A stretch of 64,000 nt of DNA from Hofstenia miamia (GCA_004352715.1 SCFE01000017.1:774596-838595), one strand, 5' to 3'. Positions 1 through 12,822 are shown, numbered from the stretch's first letter. Program-made: numbers and translations. The notes: generated from the sequence alone by a model not told the origin.

Positions 1-870
1 AATAACACCATTGGAATTTGACCATAAAATGGCAGATTGACAGCTGTTTCGAATACTTTCGAGGTCAGAAGAAAATATGCGTGTGTCATCAGCTTATAAC
101 ATGCATGTAGAGGTGAAAGCAGTGATTGTTGGCGGAAAGTCATTGATGAAGATTAAGAACAAAAGAGGACCAAGAATTGAACCCCAAGGAACACCAAACG
201 TGACCGAAGTTTAGCAGAAAGAATAGAATCAATTCTGAAAGATTGAGATCTGTTAGTGAGATAACTGGAGATCAGAGACACAAATGAGGAATGACAACCA
301 AGAAGCGAGAGCTTCGAAATTAAGTGCGAATGAGGAACTTTATCAAAGGCCTTTTTAAAATCAAGATAGACAGTAAAAAGAGGGATACTTCTATCGAAAT
401 AAGAATAAGCTGTGTAAAGGAAACGTAAAAGAAAGAGAACAGGAGATTTCTGATACATGACTCCGTACTGAGATTAGGAAATCAAAGGACGTAGTACGGG
501 ATAGATAGCGTTGAAAATGATCCGTTCAAAAGCAAGAGATAGGTGAAGGAATAGAAATTGGCCGATAGGAAGAACAAAATGTCTCGAAAGATTCTTGCCA
601 GATTTAATTATTGGAATAACAACTGCTTTTTCCAAATTTGAGGAAACATAGAAGATAAGATGGTTGATTGGAAGAGCTGAAACAAAGGATCAGATAGAAA
701 AGATGCAATGTTTTTAATTAGAACAGGCAATAATTGATCATGAAGAATGGAGTACGACTTAATAGAGGACAAAATTTTAAAGATTGTATGTGGAGTACAA
801 GAATTTAGAATGATTTCTGAGAGGTTTAGAGCAGAGTGAGGTCTATGGCCAGTTACAGGAGAAAAGCTAA
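1..870 (-). pseudogene. Degenerate LINE reverse transcriptase fragment
   Basis: Minus-strand remnant of a non-LTR retrotransposon ORF2. The clearest open piece is at 153-458: it carries the palm motif-A region VYLDFKKAFDKVPHSHL and the following SLISSYLTNRSQ. Downstream on the minus strand a GVP-GSILGPLLF-like motif can be read in another frame. Just after it the YADD box is damaged: its Tyr codon has become TAA, followed by ADDT. Upstream (about 540-720) the AFERIIFNAIYPVL region can be followed across frameshifts. The copy is cut by the window edge, so its 3' end is unseen. It belongs to the broad CR1/L2/jockey group; the exact clade is not determined. Confidence 0.75.
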
Positions 871-908
871 GGGGGGAGAATACAGAACAGAAATATTCAT
901 TAAAAAAC

Positions 909-1257
909 TAGGGATGGGATCCGGATAGTGAATTGAATATACTGGATACTGGATAATTCGATTGCCTGATACCTGATATCGGATAATATACTGTTCAATT
1001 ATAGCTATTAATGAAGAACAACCTCATTTCTGAATTGATATATAAATATTAAGTAGACTACGTCCTGATATTTTGAGAAAAATAACTTGTTTGTTGCATG
1101 ACAACTTCCATATCATGGAAAAATATAGTTTTTTCTTCGAAAATTCCATTTTTAAATCAAGTTTTACCTCAAAATATGATATCCGGTAAACAAGTTAAAT
1201 TTTACCGGATATCCGCTTGTGAAATTGCCGATTTTACCGGATTCCGGCACGTATCTA
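909..1257. mobile_element. hAT-like MITE, family A, copy 1
   Basis: A 349-bp non-coding element rich in CCGGATA/TATCCGG motifs. It begins TAGGGATGGGATCCGGATA and ends in a decayed match to GCACATCCCTA. The same sequence occurs at 11664-13045, which has a perfect 8-bp target duplication, and that sets the boundaries here. The flanking 8-mers (901-908 TAAAAAAC and 1258-1265 AAAAATAC) agree at 6 of 8 positions, as expected for an old insertion. The 62-codon open stretch at 1098-1286 lies mostly inside it and is chance. Confidence 0.65.
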
Positions 1258-1265
1258 AAAAATAC

Positions 1266-1570
1266 AGAAGAAATTTTCATCATTAATAATGAATGTTGTG
1301 GTGTTTTCTGTGTCCAAGATGTTTTGATATATAATTTCGAAAAATCAAAGACTATTTGACAATCCCTAGAGAAAATTAATTATTATAATTGATTTATAGA
1401 TTAGTAAAATTCATTTAAAAAACGATTCCCTTGCAATGTGGATTAAATATATCTAATAAATATTTATTTTATGCTCCTGAAGTATTGGTTGTGATGACTC
1501 GTATTATATATTTACTGTCCATAAAGTGGACTTCGTGACATCAATTCAAGAGTGAATGACATTTTCCTAA
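1266..1570. other. AT-rich stretch without visible feature
   Basis: Low-complexity AT-rich DNA. I see no coding stretch, repeat boundary or RNA gene. Confidence 0.5.
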
Positions 1571-1574
1571 GTTT

Positions 1575-2370
1575 ATAATATAAGATATTCTTCATTCAAT
1601 AAATGTTAGATATTAAATAACTGATAATTTATCTGAATAGCGTCATCAAATATATATACAATAGAATATAAAAATATATACAATAAATCTACCAGGCTAG
1701 GGATAAATTACTGTAAGGATTTCAAAAGCGAGATATTGTATAATCATTATAGTAAAATTTGTACCCTAACCATGGTTTATTTGAAATATACCTTAGCTTA
1801 AAGAAAATTTTAATGTGCTTCTTAAAAGCTTGCATTTGTCTATATTTAGTGCAAGTAAAGAGTTTTAATCTGGAATTCTACTTATGAATTAAACCAGGCA
1901 TTGAAGTAGTATTATAAGGTGGTCATTTTTTGATGAGCTTAAAAAATTTTAGCATCGTTCAATATTATTAGTTGCTTTGGGAAAAGGATAGACCTAGAAA
2001 TAAAGTGCTTAGTTCGGGAAGTATTTTTTTGAAATATTTAGAGCCCATTTTTATTGCATATCGAGTTTTCTATATAAAAAAACATTTTTTAAATCACTAA
2101 ATAATATATTTGCATAACTTAGGTGACTCATAATAAATTAATTGTAATTACATTACTATCATTGACATATTTCTTATAACTATAGCCAATTTTTTGTCTA
2201 CTACATTAAGGTGAACTTCAAAATTTAGCTTCAAGTCAAAATATACTCGGAAATACTTAAAATTGTCTGCAGTTGGAACCTTTTCTTCAGAAAACGGGCT
2301 TCCTGTGTATACTGCCCCAGATGCAACTACAATGCTTATACTTTTCAGAAATTTTTTAATTTTATCTTAA
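1575..2370 (-). pseudogene. LINE-B 3' fragment (end of ORF2 plus 3' UTR)
   Basis: Minus-strand 3' end of the LINE family called LINE-B here. The 3' UTR on the plus strand (about 1575-1700, with ATCTGAATAGCGTC and CCAGGCTAGGGA) is the reverse complement of the tail of the plus-strand copy at 6680-6800. Coding remains at 2160-2330 read NFKYFRVYFDLKLNFEVH and IRNMSMIVM, matching NFKYLGVIFDSKLNFESH in that copy. Stops and frameshifts interrupt it. It meets a plus-strand copy of the same family head to head at about 2375. Confidence 0.7.
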
Positions 2371-2384
2371 TAATTTTTGTCCAG

Positions 2385-4385
2385 AAAGGAAAATTATGAT
2401 TAAATCAAATTATAAAAGCACTTCACACATATCTGCACATAGTAAACCTTGGATAAATGAATTTTACAAAACATTCATTAGCGAAGAAAATATCGCATAT
2501 AGATATTTAGAACTTCCAAAACTTATAGAAATGTTGTTTCATATAAAAAGCTAGGAATGTCTGTAATATTGCAAATAGCAAGGCGTTCAACGAATACATT
2601 AGGAATTAAAACGCTTGTCTACCAAATCAAATGTCAAATTGGAAACTATTTCATGAGATCAGTAATAAAAAGAAATCTAAATCAAATTGTATTAATGGCA
2701 TCAAAAATCAAAATAGGAAAATCATCACTGATACCTATGAAGTTTCTAACGAATTAAATCATACTTTTTTAATCTAGGAAAATGCAATGGTCTAATAGTT
2801 AAGTATGAAAATAATTCGGCTAAATTTTTTCATCCCGAATTTTCTTTCCGTTTTACAACAGATTTCGAAATTTTAAAGCAATTCATAAACTTTAGTCCAA
2901 CATATCAAGTGGGCCTTTCAAAATTCCTTCATGGGCACTTAAAATCACTGCACATGCGATTGCCAGTCCGAATTATTTAAAAATTGCTCATGTTACTTCC
3001 ATTTTTAAGAAAAACGATCCGGTACCTTTTCAAAATTATAGGTCAATTTCGATCACATCTCCAATAAACAAAGTATTTGAAAGATTATTGCACGATCAAA
3101 TAGCAGAACCATAAATGCAATCTTCCGTCAAATACTCAATTTGGATTTCAAAAAAAAATTCAATACTGATGCACTTTTAAAAGCTACAGACGATTTGAGA
3201 TCTTCCCTTGACGCAAATAAATTAGTAGCTATTGCTTGCTTAGACCTTTCTAAAGCTTTTGATTCTATTAATCTTACATGGAATTTTCTTATAATACAGA
3301 AGGTTGATGATTAGGTATTTGAAGCATATATATCAGAGAATAAAGATAATCGATGTTTTCTTCAGATTGGTTGCCTATTAATATTGGTGTTCCTCAAGGA
3401 ACAATTCTTTGTCCCCTTCTTTTCAGTATATATGTAAACAATATGCACAGGACAACTGATTGTAGTTTAATTCAATACGCCGATGATACATGCATATTCA
3501 GCGATAATAAATCCATGCATATGGCATTGGAATCTATAGCATTATATTGTAACAAATTATTAATGAAGATAAAACTGAATTTTGTATATTGCAGCCCACT
3601 AAAATAATTACGATGTTTCAGACCTAACCCTTAATCTCAATAATTCTGATTGTAGATAATTTCGGGTAATTTTTTATTCTACACTAAATTTTGAATCTCA
3701 CATTAATGCAATAGTTCGAAAATTAGCCATCGTTATAAGAAACATGTCAATGATAGTAATGCAATTACCAGCTTGTGCAATAATTAAATTTTCTAATGCA
3801 TTTATAATGCGTCATCTAAATTATGCAAATATATTATTCACTGATATAAAAGACGCTTTTTTTAAAAAAAACTTGTTGTGCAATTAAAATGGGAACTTAA
3901 TGTTTCAAAGAAAGATTCTTCCAGAACTAAGGACTACACTTCCAAATCAATCCTTTTTCTAAGATAGTTTGTTATTTTGAATGTGTTGACATTTTTAAAC
4001 TCTCAAGAATTTACAACCTTTTAATACCATTTCAATGCCTATTTTTATTCATAAACTGAACTCCAGATCAAGACATTTTACCTGCTTTAAATACAGAAAA
4101 AAATCTTGAAAGTACCATTCATTAATACTCCTATCCGAACATGGATTTCATTACCTAAAGAGATAAAGAACTATGAGCTTTTAAGAAGCAAATTCAAATT
4201 TATCTTAACAAAAGCATATCTCATGACAATCATGGCTAGGATACAAATTCTTCAATAATGATTACTTAACAACCCGTACTTGAAATCTCCTAGTAAATTC
4301 TCCCTAGCCTGTTAGATTTATTGTATAGTATAATTTGTTTTTGTATGTATTTGTATATATGTCTTTATATAATAAAATAATATCA
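2385..4385 (+). pseudogene. LINE-B copy, 5'-truncated, degenerate ORF2
   Basis: Plus-strand ORF2 relic. It starts in the linker between endonuclease and reverse transcriptase (KPWINEFYKTFISEEN). The best open piece (3353-3607, 84 codons) carries NIGVPQGTILCPLLFSIYVNNM and an intact IQYADDTCIFS catalytic box. The upstream motif A region (CLDLSKAFDSIN) is readable near 3236-3272 in another frame. The C-terminal thumb and 3' UTR follow to about 4385, ending in CCCTAGCCTGTTAGATTTATTG and a short AT tail. Many stops show it is dead. It is followed directly by another copy in the same orientation. Confidence 0.8.
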
Positions 4386-4439
4386 AATCCTTTAAGAAAT
4401 GTTACATATATAAACACCTGATAAATGTTTCCCATTCTC

Positions 4440-6851
4440 CGCACAAAAAATATTCGAAATATTTCATTGAGCAATTGGAAAATGAATTGGTTTTAGTTGT
4501 TTCTGAAAATAAAGACATTGATTTAATGGGAGACTACAACATTAATTATTTGGACCAAAAAGAACGAGATAAAATAAACATTTTACTAAATATGTTTAAT
4601 CTGAATATTGCTAATAAAATTACACCGTCAAGGCTCACTGCAAAGAGTAACACGTTTATTTATTACTTCATAGTTTCAGATAATGATTTTTCAATCTTAC
4701 ACATTTTACTACTGAAAATCCGTTCTCCGATCATTGCATTACTTCTATAATAAAAATGAAACCAGTAAATTCAATAGTTAGGAAATGGACCACAATTCTG
4801 GAAAGAAATAATTATGATGATAAAAAACTAAAATTATCGCTGACTCTAGAAAATTGGCATGAAGTCTATTATGCACAAGATACTAATTCTATGATGGAAA
4901 ATTTTATTTCAATCTTTGAAAAATACCCTAACATTTTCTGTCCTGAAAAGATCTTACTTAAAAAAAATTTCAAAATTTCTTCCTCTAAATATAACAAATC
5001 TAAACTTTGGTTAACTGATTTACGCAAAAAATTTATTATTGAAAAGAACAACGCTTTTAAGAATTTCTCATTACCAAAAATTTTTTAGCTTATGAAAAAG
5101 CAAGAAATTTATCAAAATTGAAAATCGTAAATCTTTTCATAAATATACTAAAAATGAATATATTAAAAATGAATTCAAAATTTTAACAAACCAAATGTCC
5201 AAATTCAAGCTAATTCATGAAATTGCTAACAGTGGAAAATCTATAGCTACAATCATTGAGGAGATTAGAGACTCTGATGGGAACTCATTTACAAATGATT
5301 TTGATATTACTAATGTACTAAACGAAACATTCGCTAACTTGGGAAAATTTAAAGTATCCTATATCAAATATTAATCACCAAATATTAATATTAAAATGCC
5401 CCAATTCATTTTTCGACTACGTACAAAATGATTAAAGCAATTAATAAACTAAATTCCAATAAATCTAATGGTCTATCTGAAATTTCTTCCTGGATATTCA
5501 AAGCAACCGCCTCTATAATTGCTGAACCTCTAAATTTCATCTTTAATGAATCCTTAAAGTAAAACAACTTTCCAAATTGTTTGAAAGAAGCATATATTAT
5601 TCCGGTTTTCAAAAAGAAAGAAGTTACTTTAGCTACTAATTATGGGCCAATAAGTAAAATTTTCAAACGACTATTACATAATCAATTAATGGCAAAAACA
5701 CAATTCGGTTTCAACAAGAATTTTTCAACTGATGATGTAACAAATTATGTACGTATTTCAGGATGCACAGGTTGCTTATAAATGAAGATAAAACTGAATT
5801 TTGTATTTTACAGCCCACTAAATATACTCACGATGTTTCAGCCTTAACCCTTAATGTCAATAATATTAGCATCCCGACTGTAGATAATTTCAAGTACCTA
5901 GGAGTAATTTTTGATTCTAAGCTAAATTTTGAATCTCACATTAATGCAATAGTTCGAAAATTAACCATTGATATAAGAAACATGTCAATGATAGTAATGC
6001 AATTACCAGCTTGTGCAATAATTCNGATAATTTCAAGTACCTAGGAGTAATTTTTGATTCTAAGCTAAATTTTGAATCTCACATTAATGCAATAGTTCGA
6101 AAATTAGCCATTGGTATAAGAAACATGTCAATGATAGTAATGCAATTACCAGCTTGTGCAATAATTCAATTTTTTCATGCATTTATAATGAGTCATCTAA
6201 ATTATGCAAATATATTATTCACTGATATAAAAGATGCTTTTTTCAAGAAACTCTATATGCAATTAAAATGCGCACTTAATGTCTCAAAGAAAAATTCCGC
6301 CAGAACTAAAGACTACATTTCCAAATTAATCCTTTTTCAAAGACAGCTTGTCATTTTGAATACTATGTTGACATTTTTTAAACTCATCAAGAACTTACCA
6401 CCTTATAATACGATTTCAATGCCTGGTTTTATTCATACACAAAACTCCAGATCAAAACATTTTTCCTGCATTAAGTACAGAAAAAAAGTCTTGAAAGAAT
6501 CATTTATTAATACTGCTATCAGAACATGGAATTCATTACCTAAAGAGATAAAGAATATTGAAAAACTAAGAGCTTTTAAGAAACAAATTAAAATTTATCT
6601 TAAGCAAAAGTATATCTCAGGACAATCATGGCTAGGATATAAATTCTACAACAATGATTACTCAACAACCCGTACTTGAAATCTCCTAGTAATTTCTCCC
6701 TAGCCTGTTAGATTTATTGTATAGTATACTTTGCTTTTGTATGTATTTGTATGTATGTTTGTATATTTTTGACGCTATTCAGATAAATTATCAGTTTTTA
6801 ATTGTCAATATTTATCTGAATAAAGAATATCTTATCTTATCTTATCTTAAT
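4440..6851 (+). pseudogene. LINE-B copy with internal deletion in the reverse transcriptase
   Basis: Plus-strand copy that starts inside the APE endonuclease: 4475-4750 contains DLMGDYNINYLD, the GDxN metal-site motif. It continues through the linker (4756-5088) into the fingers (about 5400-5730, AYIIPVFKKKE and QFGFNKNFSTDD). At about 5735 the sequence jumps directly to the thumb (NEDKTEFCILQPTKY), so the palm with YADD is deleted. The C-terminal 222-codon piece (6011-6679) is open and ends in the normal ORF2 stop. The 3' UTR runs to a pentamer-type TTATC tail at 6828-6851, a tail style known for CR1/L2-like elements. Confidence 0.82.
5883..6167 (+). repeat. 142-bp near-exact tandem duplication joined by a single N
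   Basis: Positions 5883-6024 and 6026-6167 are the same 142 bases with two differences, separated by one N at 6025. It looks like two overlapping contigs or haplotypes placed end to end, not a biological tandem repeat. Merging them would join the two open pieces of the LINE-B C-terminus. Confidence 0.8.
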
Positions 6852-6888
6852 AAATGTATTAACCCACGTAGCCAAATACTGGTGGAAC

Positions 6889-7016
6889 ACCAGCAGTCCA
6901 CCAGTGGCAGATACGGTGGGCCACCAGGTGGGGTTTGGCTGCCCGTGCACCAGTGGACCACCAGCGGTAAACTGGTGGTCCACTGGTGGCTAATTAGTGG
7001 GCAACTGGTGGCAAAA
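6889..7016. repeat. Palindromic CCACCAGTGG repeat block 1
   Basis: Several imperfect copies of CCACCAGTGG and its reverse complement CCACTGGTGG are packed into 128 bp. GC content is far above the surroundings. The short open frame through it (6717-7022) is not a convincing gene. Confidence 0.7.
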
Positions 7017-7549
7017 ACATGATTTAAGCATTAGAGCAATGTCTCTAATGTAGCAACAGCAAACTTTTATATTGATAGAGTTTACACATTGCAGTTTAAA
7101 CTAACACAAACCCAACAAAGGGTTGAAGGAAATGCTAGAAAGCCTACAATTTACATTAAATTTAAGTTGACAATGGAAAATATAACGAATTTTTTTATTA
7201 TAAGCAATAACAACAAGCACACAAAAATGCCCAATTTAGATTTAATTTTCAATTTCCAAAGAAATTGCAATTTTTAAACATTATTTTTTTCCAATAATTA
7301 AAAATAGATTTTGCACAATTTTAAGTACTCATGTAGACATTGATTTCAAGGTCCACGAATAATAGTGAATAAATTATTTTGAAATTTCATTCTGCACATA
7401 TATCTTATAATTTTTGCAAACAGAAAATTGCAAAAAAGCTCTTCACAATGAATTTTATATGTTTATGAGATCTAAGAGAGCATAATAATGAATAATATTT
7501 TACTTGCAAGCATTAGCTCATATATTATTTATGATTAAGAGTAAATCAG
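7017..7549. other. AT-rich spacer between the two palindromic repeat blocks
   Basis: No coding or repeat signal seen beyond AT-rich composition. Confidence 0.4.
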
Positions 7550-7563
7550 ATGTCACTAGTGGT

Positions 7564-7930
7564 CCACCAGTGGCCCACTGGTGGCTATAAGTGGCTGCAA
7601 TTGCTACTACTGCCACTACTTATCCACCAGTGGTNNNNNNNNNNNNNNNNNNNNNNNNNNNNNNNNNNNNNNNNNNNNNNNNNNNNNNNNNNNNNNNNNN
7701 NNNNNNNNNNNNNNNNNNNNNNNNNNNNNNNNNNNNNNNNNNNNNNNNNNNNNNNNNNNNNNNNNNNNNNNNNNNNNNNTACTACTGCCACTACTTATCC
7801 ACCAGTGGTCCACTAGTGGCTATGAGTGGCTGTAATTGCCACTCCTGCCACTGCTTCCCCACCAGGGGACCACTTGTGGGAACTATGAGCCGCCAATACC
7901 ACACATTCCCCACCAGTGGACCACTGGTGG
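7564..7930. repeat. Palindromic minisatellite, about 60-bp period, with assembly gap
   Basis: Each unit has two 10-bp arms, CCACCAGTGG and CCACTGGTGG, around one central base: a 21-bp near-perfect palindrome. Units start at 7564, 7624 (cut by the gap), 7799, 7859 and 7910, so spacing is 60, 60 and 51 bp. Between the palindromes is a conserved spacer with GCTACTACTGCCACTACTTA. The gap 7635-7779 is flanked by an identical 30-mer (7605-7634 and 7780-7809), so the true array may be shorter or longer than shown. Confidence 0.85.
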
Positions 7931-8640
7931 TGGCTACATGGGAATATTGAGCAGCTTCCTAACCTACATTTATAGTTTGATACATGTTCAGTCACTTTAT
8001 CTGTCATTTATAGGTCACTAATTTGGATCTAAAATATTATTAATATATTCAATAGGTTTTGGTTATCCAGCCATTTGTTCAAAGTTAATTATTTTAATAC
8101 ATGTATTCAATGATCGCTAGTCGACTAATCGAGAGAAAAACTCCTACACCTAACTTATGTGCACTTTAGTGATCTGGCACAATGACCCTTGAATCATTCT
8201 CTGTGATGGATCCAGACCACTACTAAACACCACTCAATTAGCTCAACATCGTATTAAATGATCAACCCTTTATAGTAGAACAAAATAAGAATTCCGAATA
8301 AAATTCTTTATCAATTGCTTACAATGTTTAATTCCTATTTATAGTAAATCTAGAAAAGTGCCTGTTGATTTCAAATTTAAACTTCTCGTCTGCCAAGATG
8401 GCGGCTTAAAATAATGGAAGCGACTTCACCCCCTCATTTTGCCAAAAAGTATTATTATTGACAAATACTAATCTCTTATTTTTGACACATATTGTTTCTT
8501 AGTTGCATAATACAAATAAATCTAAATTAATCTAATTGATCTAAATACAATATTTTTAATCATCATTTCTTTGATCTTATTCTTGGCTTTGCTCAATGGT
8601 TGCAGCTTTTTAGATATTATTTGGATGATGCTACAGTAAG
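7931..8640. other. Non-coding stretch
   Basis: No open frame of note. The 8100-8460 part is less AT-rich than its surroundings and may be an old repeat end, but I found no partner in the window. Confidence 0.35.
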
Positions 8641-9190
8641 AGTCAAATCAATTTATTCCATAAACTAACAAACCTTACAAACTACAATTTACAATAGTAA
8701 GATATATAAATGATATTGTAAATGTAAGTATTTATGGGCTTGCATATGTGACATAGAAATGTGTGAAAAGTGTTAATATTTCTTAATGTTCAAAAAAAAA
8801 CTTTTAGTATTTTTTGCATAATTTGTTTCCAATAGTGATTCGTATTCTAATTTATTCCAGATATTGATTGTGCTATGTTGAAATGTGTTGAAAGATTTTC
8901 CATTTGATATAAGGGAATGTTTACTTTTAAATTACTGAACAGTAGCAATGGACATTTTGTTAAAATGCTTTGAGCTTGTAATTCAATTTGGAAAAAGGGA
9001 GACAAAATATTATATTCATTTCAATACTTTGATGAATCATTACACTTTTTTGAAAAAGTTAAAATTTTTATAAAAAAGTTGACATCTTTTAGTGGTAGAT
9101 TGTCATATTAAAAATGAATAGTAGTTTAAGGGGATTAATTTAATGTATTAATTTACTGTTTATAATATTCAAGTGAGAAATTCCTTAGCA
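8640..9190 (-). pseudogene. Faint LINE ORF2 C-terminal remnant
   Basis: On the minus strand, around 8840-8925, a short readable stretch gives NGKSFNTFQHSTINIWNKLE. This resembles the tail of LINE ORF2 proteins, where a Trp-Asn motif such as IWNSLP is usual. No catalytic motif is present and the frame is lost on both sides. The assignment rests on this short motif only. Confidence 0.4.
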
Positions 9191-11655
9191 CTATTTCTAA
9201 TGGGTTTTTGGAGCTCCTCAAAACTGACAGAACACATTCCACACAGGTATATAGCACTACACAATTGAAAAATTATCTTCCATTTTTCCAGGCTGCCACC
9301 TATCAAGGATGACAATGCTGAATTAATCCAATGAAATTCTGAAAAAAGTAATTACTTGGTCATATTAGGAAAAGTCTAAAAGTTTCATAAAGTATTGTAG
9401 AAGGATGAACACATTTACTGCTACTATTGGGACATCTAATGCAGGGGTGAAAGCTGTGACACAAACACCTCCCCTTCCAGCATTTCTCAATTACAAAGCA
9501 CTAATGCAGGTGTTGTAATTGTGATCTTGGTTTATCAATAACAGTAATGTATGTCATTGAAGCACAACCTAGCAATCTGCATTGATAACAGTTTCTCCCT
9601 AATTGATATTATCTTTGTGTTATTAACTTGATATATTGGACAATTAATGATGATGTAACCATGAAAACAAAAATAATTTTTGTACATAAAGGCATTCTTT
9701 GTAAATGGGTAAAAACTTGTTACATATTTTTAAAAATAGATCAAATTTTCATGCATATCAAACAGTAATGATGAAAAACAAAACTCATCAACATATGTAT
9801 TAACAAAATATATGCAACAAGCAAGGAAATTATATTTAGTATATAAAAATGTAATTTTTTAATGAAGAATAAATGTCAAATGCTACCCCTTCAAATTATT
9901 CTGGTCAAGGACAGATGCTCCCCCTGTCATCCTGCTTAGGCGCACCTAAATGTGTCTTTCTTTGCCACACTTAAAACAAGATTGCTTCTCACATTAATCA
10001 AACTTGATGCATCAACACAATAGATTGATACAGACCACTTAACTACAGCTCCAAAACATGCATTATTATTGTAAATATTTGTTAGAAGTACTTGTTTTGT
10101 ACACACCAGTTGTTCTTCTAATGAATATAATTCTCAATCAAGTACATACATTGTGCGAATCTATAATGAAACATGAGCAGGTAAACTATGCAAGAAGCAT
10201 GACCCACGTGTGCAAATCCCAAACATTCTGTTGCTTTCTTTACACTGTCTTGATATACCTTTCCCGTGCTTTTATTATTGCTTTCTTTGCTTTAGTATAA
10301 TTTGACATAATACTATCAGTCAATTCTCAAAACAATTTCATTGTTTTACAGTCTAGGAGAATAGTCAAGTATGCATATTTATCAGCATCAACCCACTTTT
10401 GCTGAACTGCAAAAAGTTCAAATTTATAGGATTTAAAGGATCTCCAGTTCCCATATAATTTGGTTACATTTGATTCATTTTTGTATTGGATGTGATTACA
10501 TGTGTGCCAATTTAACAGAAATCGATTGTTCTTTATTTCAATCAAGTTGTTTATCTCCAAAAACTTAAGTAAATGCTAACTCTAATGTGTTGTTTGCAAA
10601 TCTATTAGGAACTTACAAATCAATCATGACTTATGACAATGTTAGTAATACATTGATTAAATGCAAAAAGTGAATGTTTGTCAAAGATTGCAAAAGAACA
10701 TTAATTACAAAGAAAGGAAAGCTAAATGAGGCAATTGACTTATTAGTATCTAATTTCTTTGCAATATAATATAGATCTGATATACAAGCTGGGTTTTCAA
10801 GTACTAGGAATGTTAAGAATGCGAACTTGAATAAGCTCACAAAACTTAATCAGACTAACTCAGAAGAGAAATCATGAAAATTTGATCTTGAAATAGATTG
10901 AAAATCAACTTGAAAATATCATAAAAATTAAATTATTTTAAATTTAAGCTTTTTTATCAATTGCAAATAACTATTTTTTATCTTAGAAAACTTTGAATTA
11001 CCTTTAAATAAGTGTTTTTTTACACTAAAAACTCGGAATTAGAAAAAAACTCAATTTAACTCGAAATTTTCTTTAAAAAAATACTTGAACTCAGACTGAG
11101 TGACTCGAACTCGACTAGAAAACCCTGCTTACAAGCACAGATTACTATTAGTTGTCTATGTTTGATGCAAACCTAAAAGAAAAAATAGGAAAAATGATTT
11201 TTTTAAGTATAGTGACTTTTCTTAGAGTGAGAAAAAATTGAATTTGCAAATTTTTTAAAGTTGTGTGAAATACATTTAATAACTTATGTTTAAATGAAAT
11301 GGTTTCTTCATCAGATTTATGTTTATTAATGCAGTGAGAAATTCCTTTTGATTTTACAATTGACTCAAAAATATATTTTTGCTTTTTTGCATTGTTTCCC
11401 ATTATAAAAATATTTCCTTAATTCTCCTTGCCTTGATTTATCTCTTAGCATCGTAGTAGTTAATATAATTCTGACCTCGTGCCCATGGGAGACCTAATTA
11501 TGGCTTATGTATTTATTTAATTGGACGCCATCTTGTGACGAAATGCTTAAACAAAGTTGAACAAATTATTTTTTGGATCAAGTTTTTAATTCTAAGATAG
11601 GGGCAAACTGATTAATTTGATGACAAATTTCAGTTAATAGATTTATGAAATGCTC
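9191..11655. other. Long region without recognisable genes
   Basis: Only short open frames occur (for example 10327-10560 and 11148-11402 on the minus strand). None has a start context, family motif or composition I can recognise. The minus-strand stretch at about 9185-9320 is open for roughly 40 codons, but I cannot identify it. Confidence 0.4.
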
Positions 11656-11743
11656 ATTGTAACTATAAATGGGAGCAGGATAATGAATTGAATATACCGG
11701 ATAATTTTACTGGCGGATTCCGGATAATATATTGTTCAATTAT

Positions 11744-12735
11744 TACTAGAGCAACTAAGAACAAGAACTATGACTTTAAAAACACAAACTATGACCTTAT
11801 TTATTAAAATATTAAAATATTACCATTCATTTTTCAAAATGATCAGTTTAATCAATTTTTCTATTATTGAGAACAGGATATAAAACAAATACAACAACTC
11901 TTACATAATAATAAGTTAATTTTTTAAAGAAGTTGCTTCACTAAACTATAATAACAGCACATAAATTTGCATATATTATTTGTGTAAGTTTTCAGTCATA
12001 AGTTAAAGCTTTTTTAACATATAGAAACATCTCTCAACTGCAACCAATGTAGCTTGACATTTTCGTAACTTGGCATACAATTCCAATTAAATGTCCATCC
12101 CTTTTTCTTCCATTATAGCGATGAAACCGTAATTTTCAAATTAGGACTTGATATAGGCGATTATTTTTTATTAGTAATAACAACATCTGGTAAAATTTCA
12201 AATCTTTCAAATATTGAACAACTTTGATATTTTATGATTTCAACCTTCATATATTTTGCCTGAATACGCATGGCACAGTTCTGCAACAGGTGTGCCTTGC
12301 AAAATCCATGAAATAAAAATTTACACAGTTCCTTTAATATTTTTTCAGCTGCCAGCATACATGGCCAGTCCTAGAAATGAGTCGAAAAGTGGGTCGGGTC
12401 AATAATTGGCTAGCCATGCGGGGGTTAGCCCAAGCAGTTCATTAGTTGAAGTTGAATAAATATATATGTTTTAGTTTAACTGATTGAAAGCTGTCACAAT
12501 AAGCAGTCACAATCCAGCATTGATTTTTAAGTTCATTATCTAAATTTAATGAAACTATGCCAAAATATTACTTTTATGACATTTCAGCCACAAATATTAC
12601 TGAATTTTTCAAAAAACAAAAATATAACTTCCTATTTAACTGCACCCTTCATCTGAAAACCATTTAATTTTAGGTAGACTGGAAAATAGACCAACAGAAA
12701 AAATATTACTTTAATTACTTTTGGTTGCTCTAGTA
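11744..12735. mobile_element. 988-bp element nested in the family-A MITE, TA-flanked
   Basis: The insert 11746-12733 starts CTAGAGCAAC and ends GTTGCTCTAG, a perfect 10-bp inverted repeat. TA flanks it on each side (11744-11745, 12734-12735). Copy 1 of the host MITE has no insert at this place (about 1000-1005), which gives an empty-site comparison. TA duplication suggests Tc1/mariner-like or other TA-targeting transposition. The interior is AT-rich and carries one weak transposase-like open piece on the minus strand. Confidence 0.75.
12161..12358 (-). pseudogene. Possible transposase-derived ORF remnant inside the nested element
   Basis: A 65-codon minus-strand open stretch. It contains KAHLLQNCAMRIQAKY, which resembles a His/Cys-containing segment (HLLHNCAxRIKAxY) that I associate with some hAT-type transposases and BED-finger-related proteins. 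No catalytic residues are visible and both sides are closed by stops. The similarity is from memory and may be chance. Confidence 0.3.
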
Positions 12736-12776
12736 ATTAATGAAGAACAACCTCATTTCTCAATTAATATCGAATT

Positions 12777-12780
<4 letters not shown>

Positions 12781-12821
<41 letters not shown>
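12781..12821. repeat. (TA)n microsatellite
   Basis: About twenty TA units inside the family-A MITE. Copy 1 has only a short TATATAAATA at the same place. Confidence 0.95.

Positions 12822-12822
<1 letters not shown>

Noticed and set aside
1098-1286. 62-codon frame
   Set aside because: Lies within the non-coding family-A MITE.
7550-7950. Open frames running through the gap at 7635-7779
   Set aside because: They consist of unknown residues plus minisatellite.
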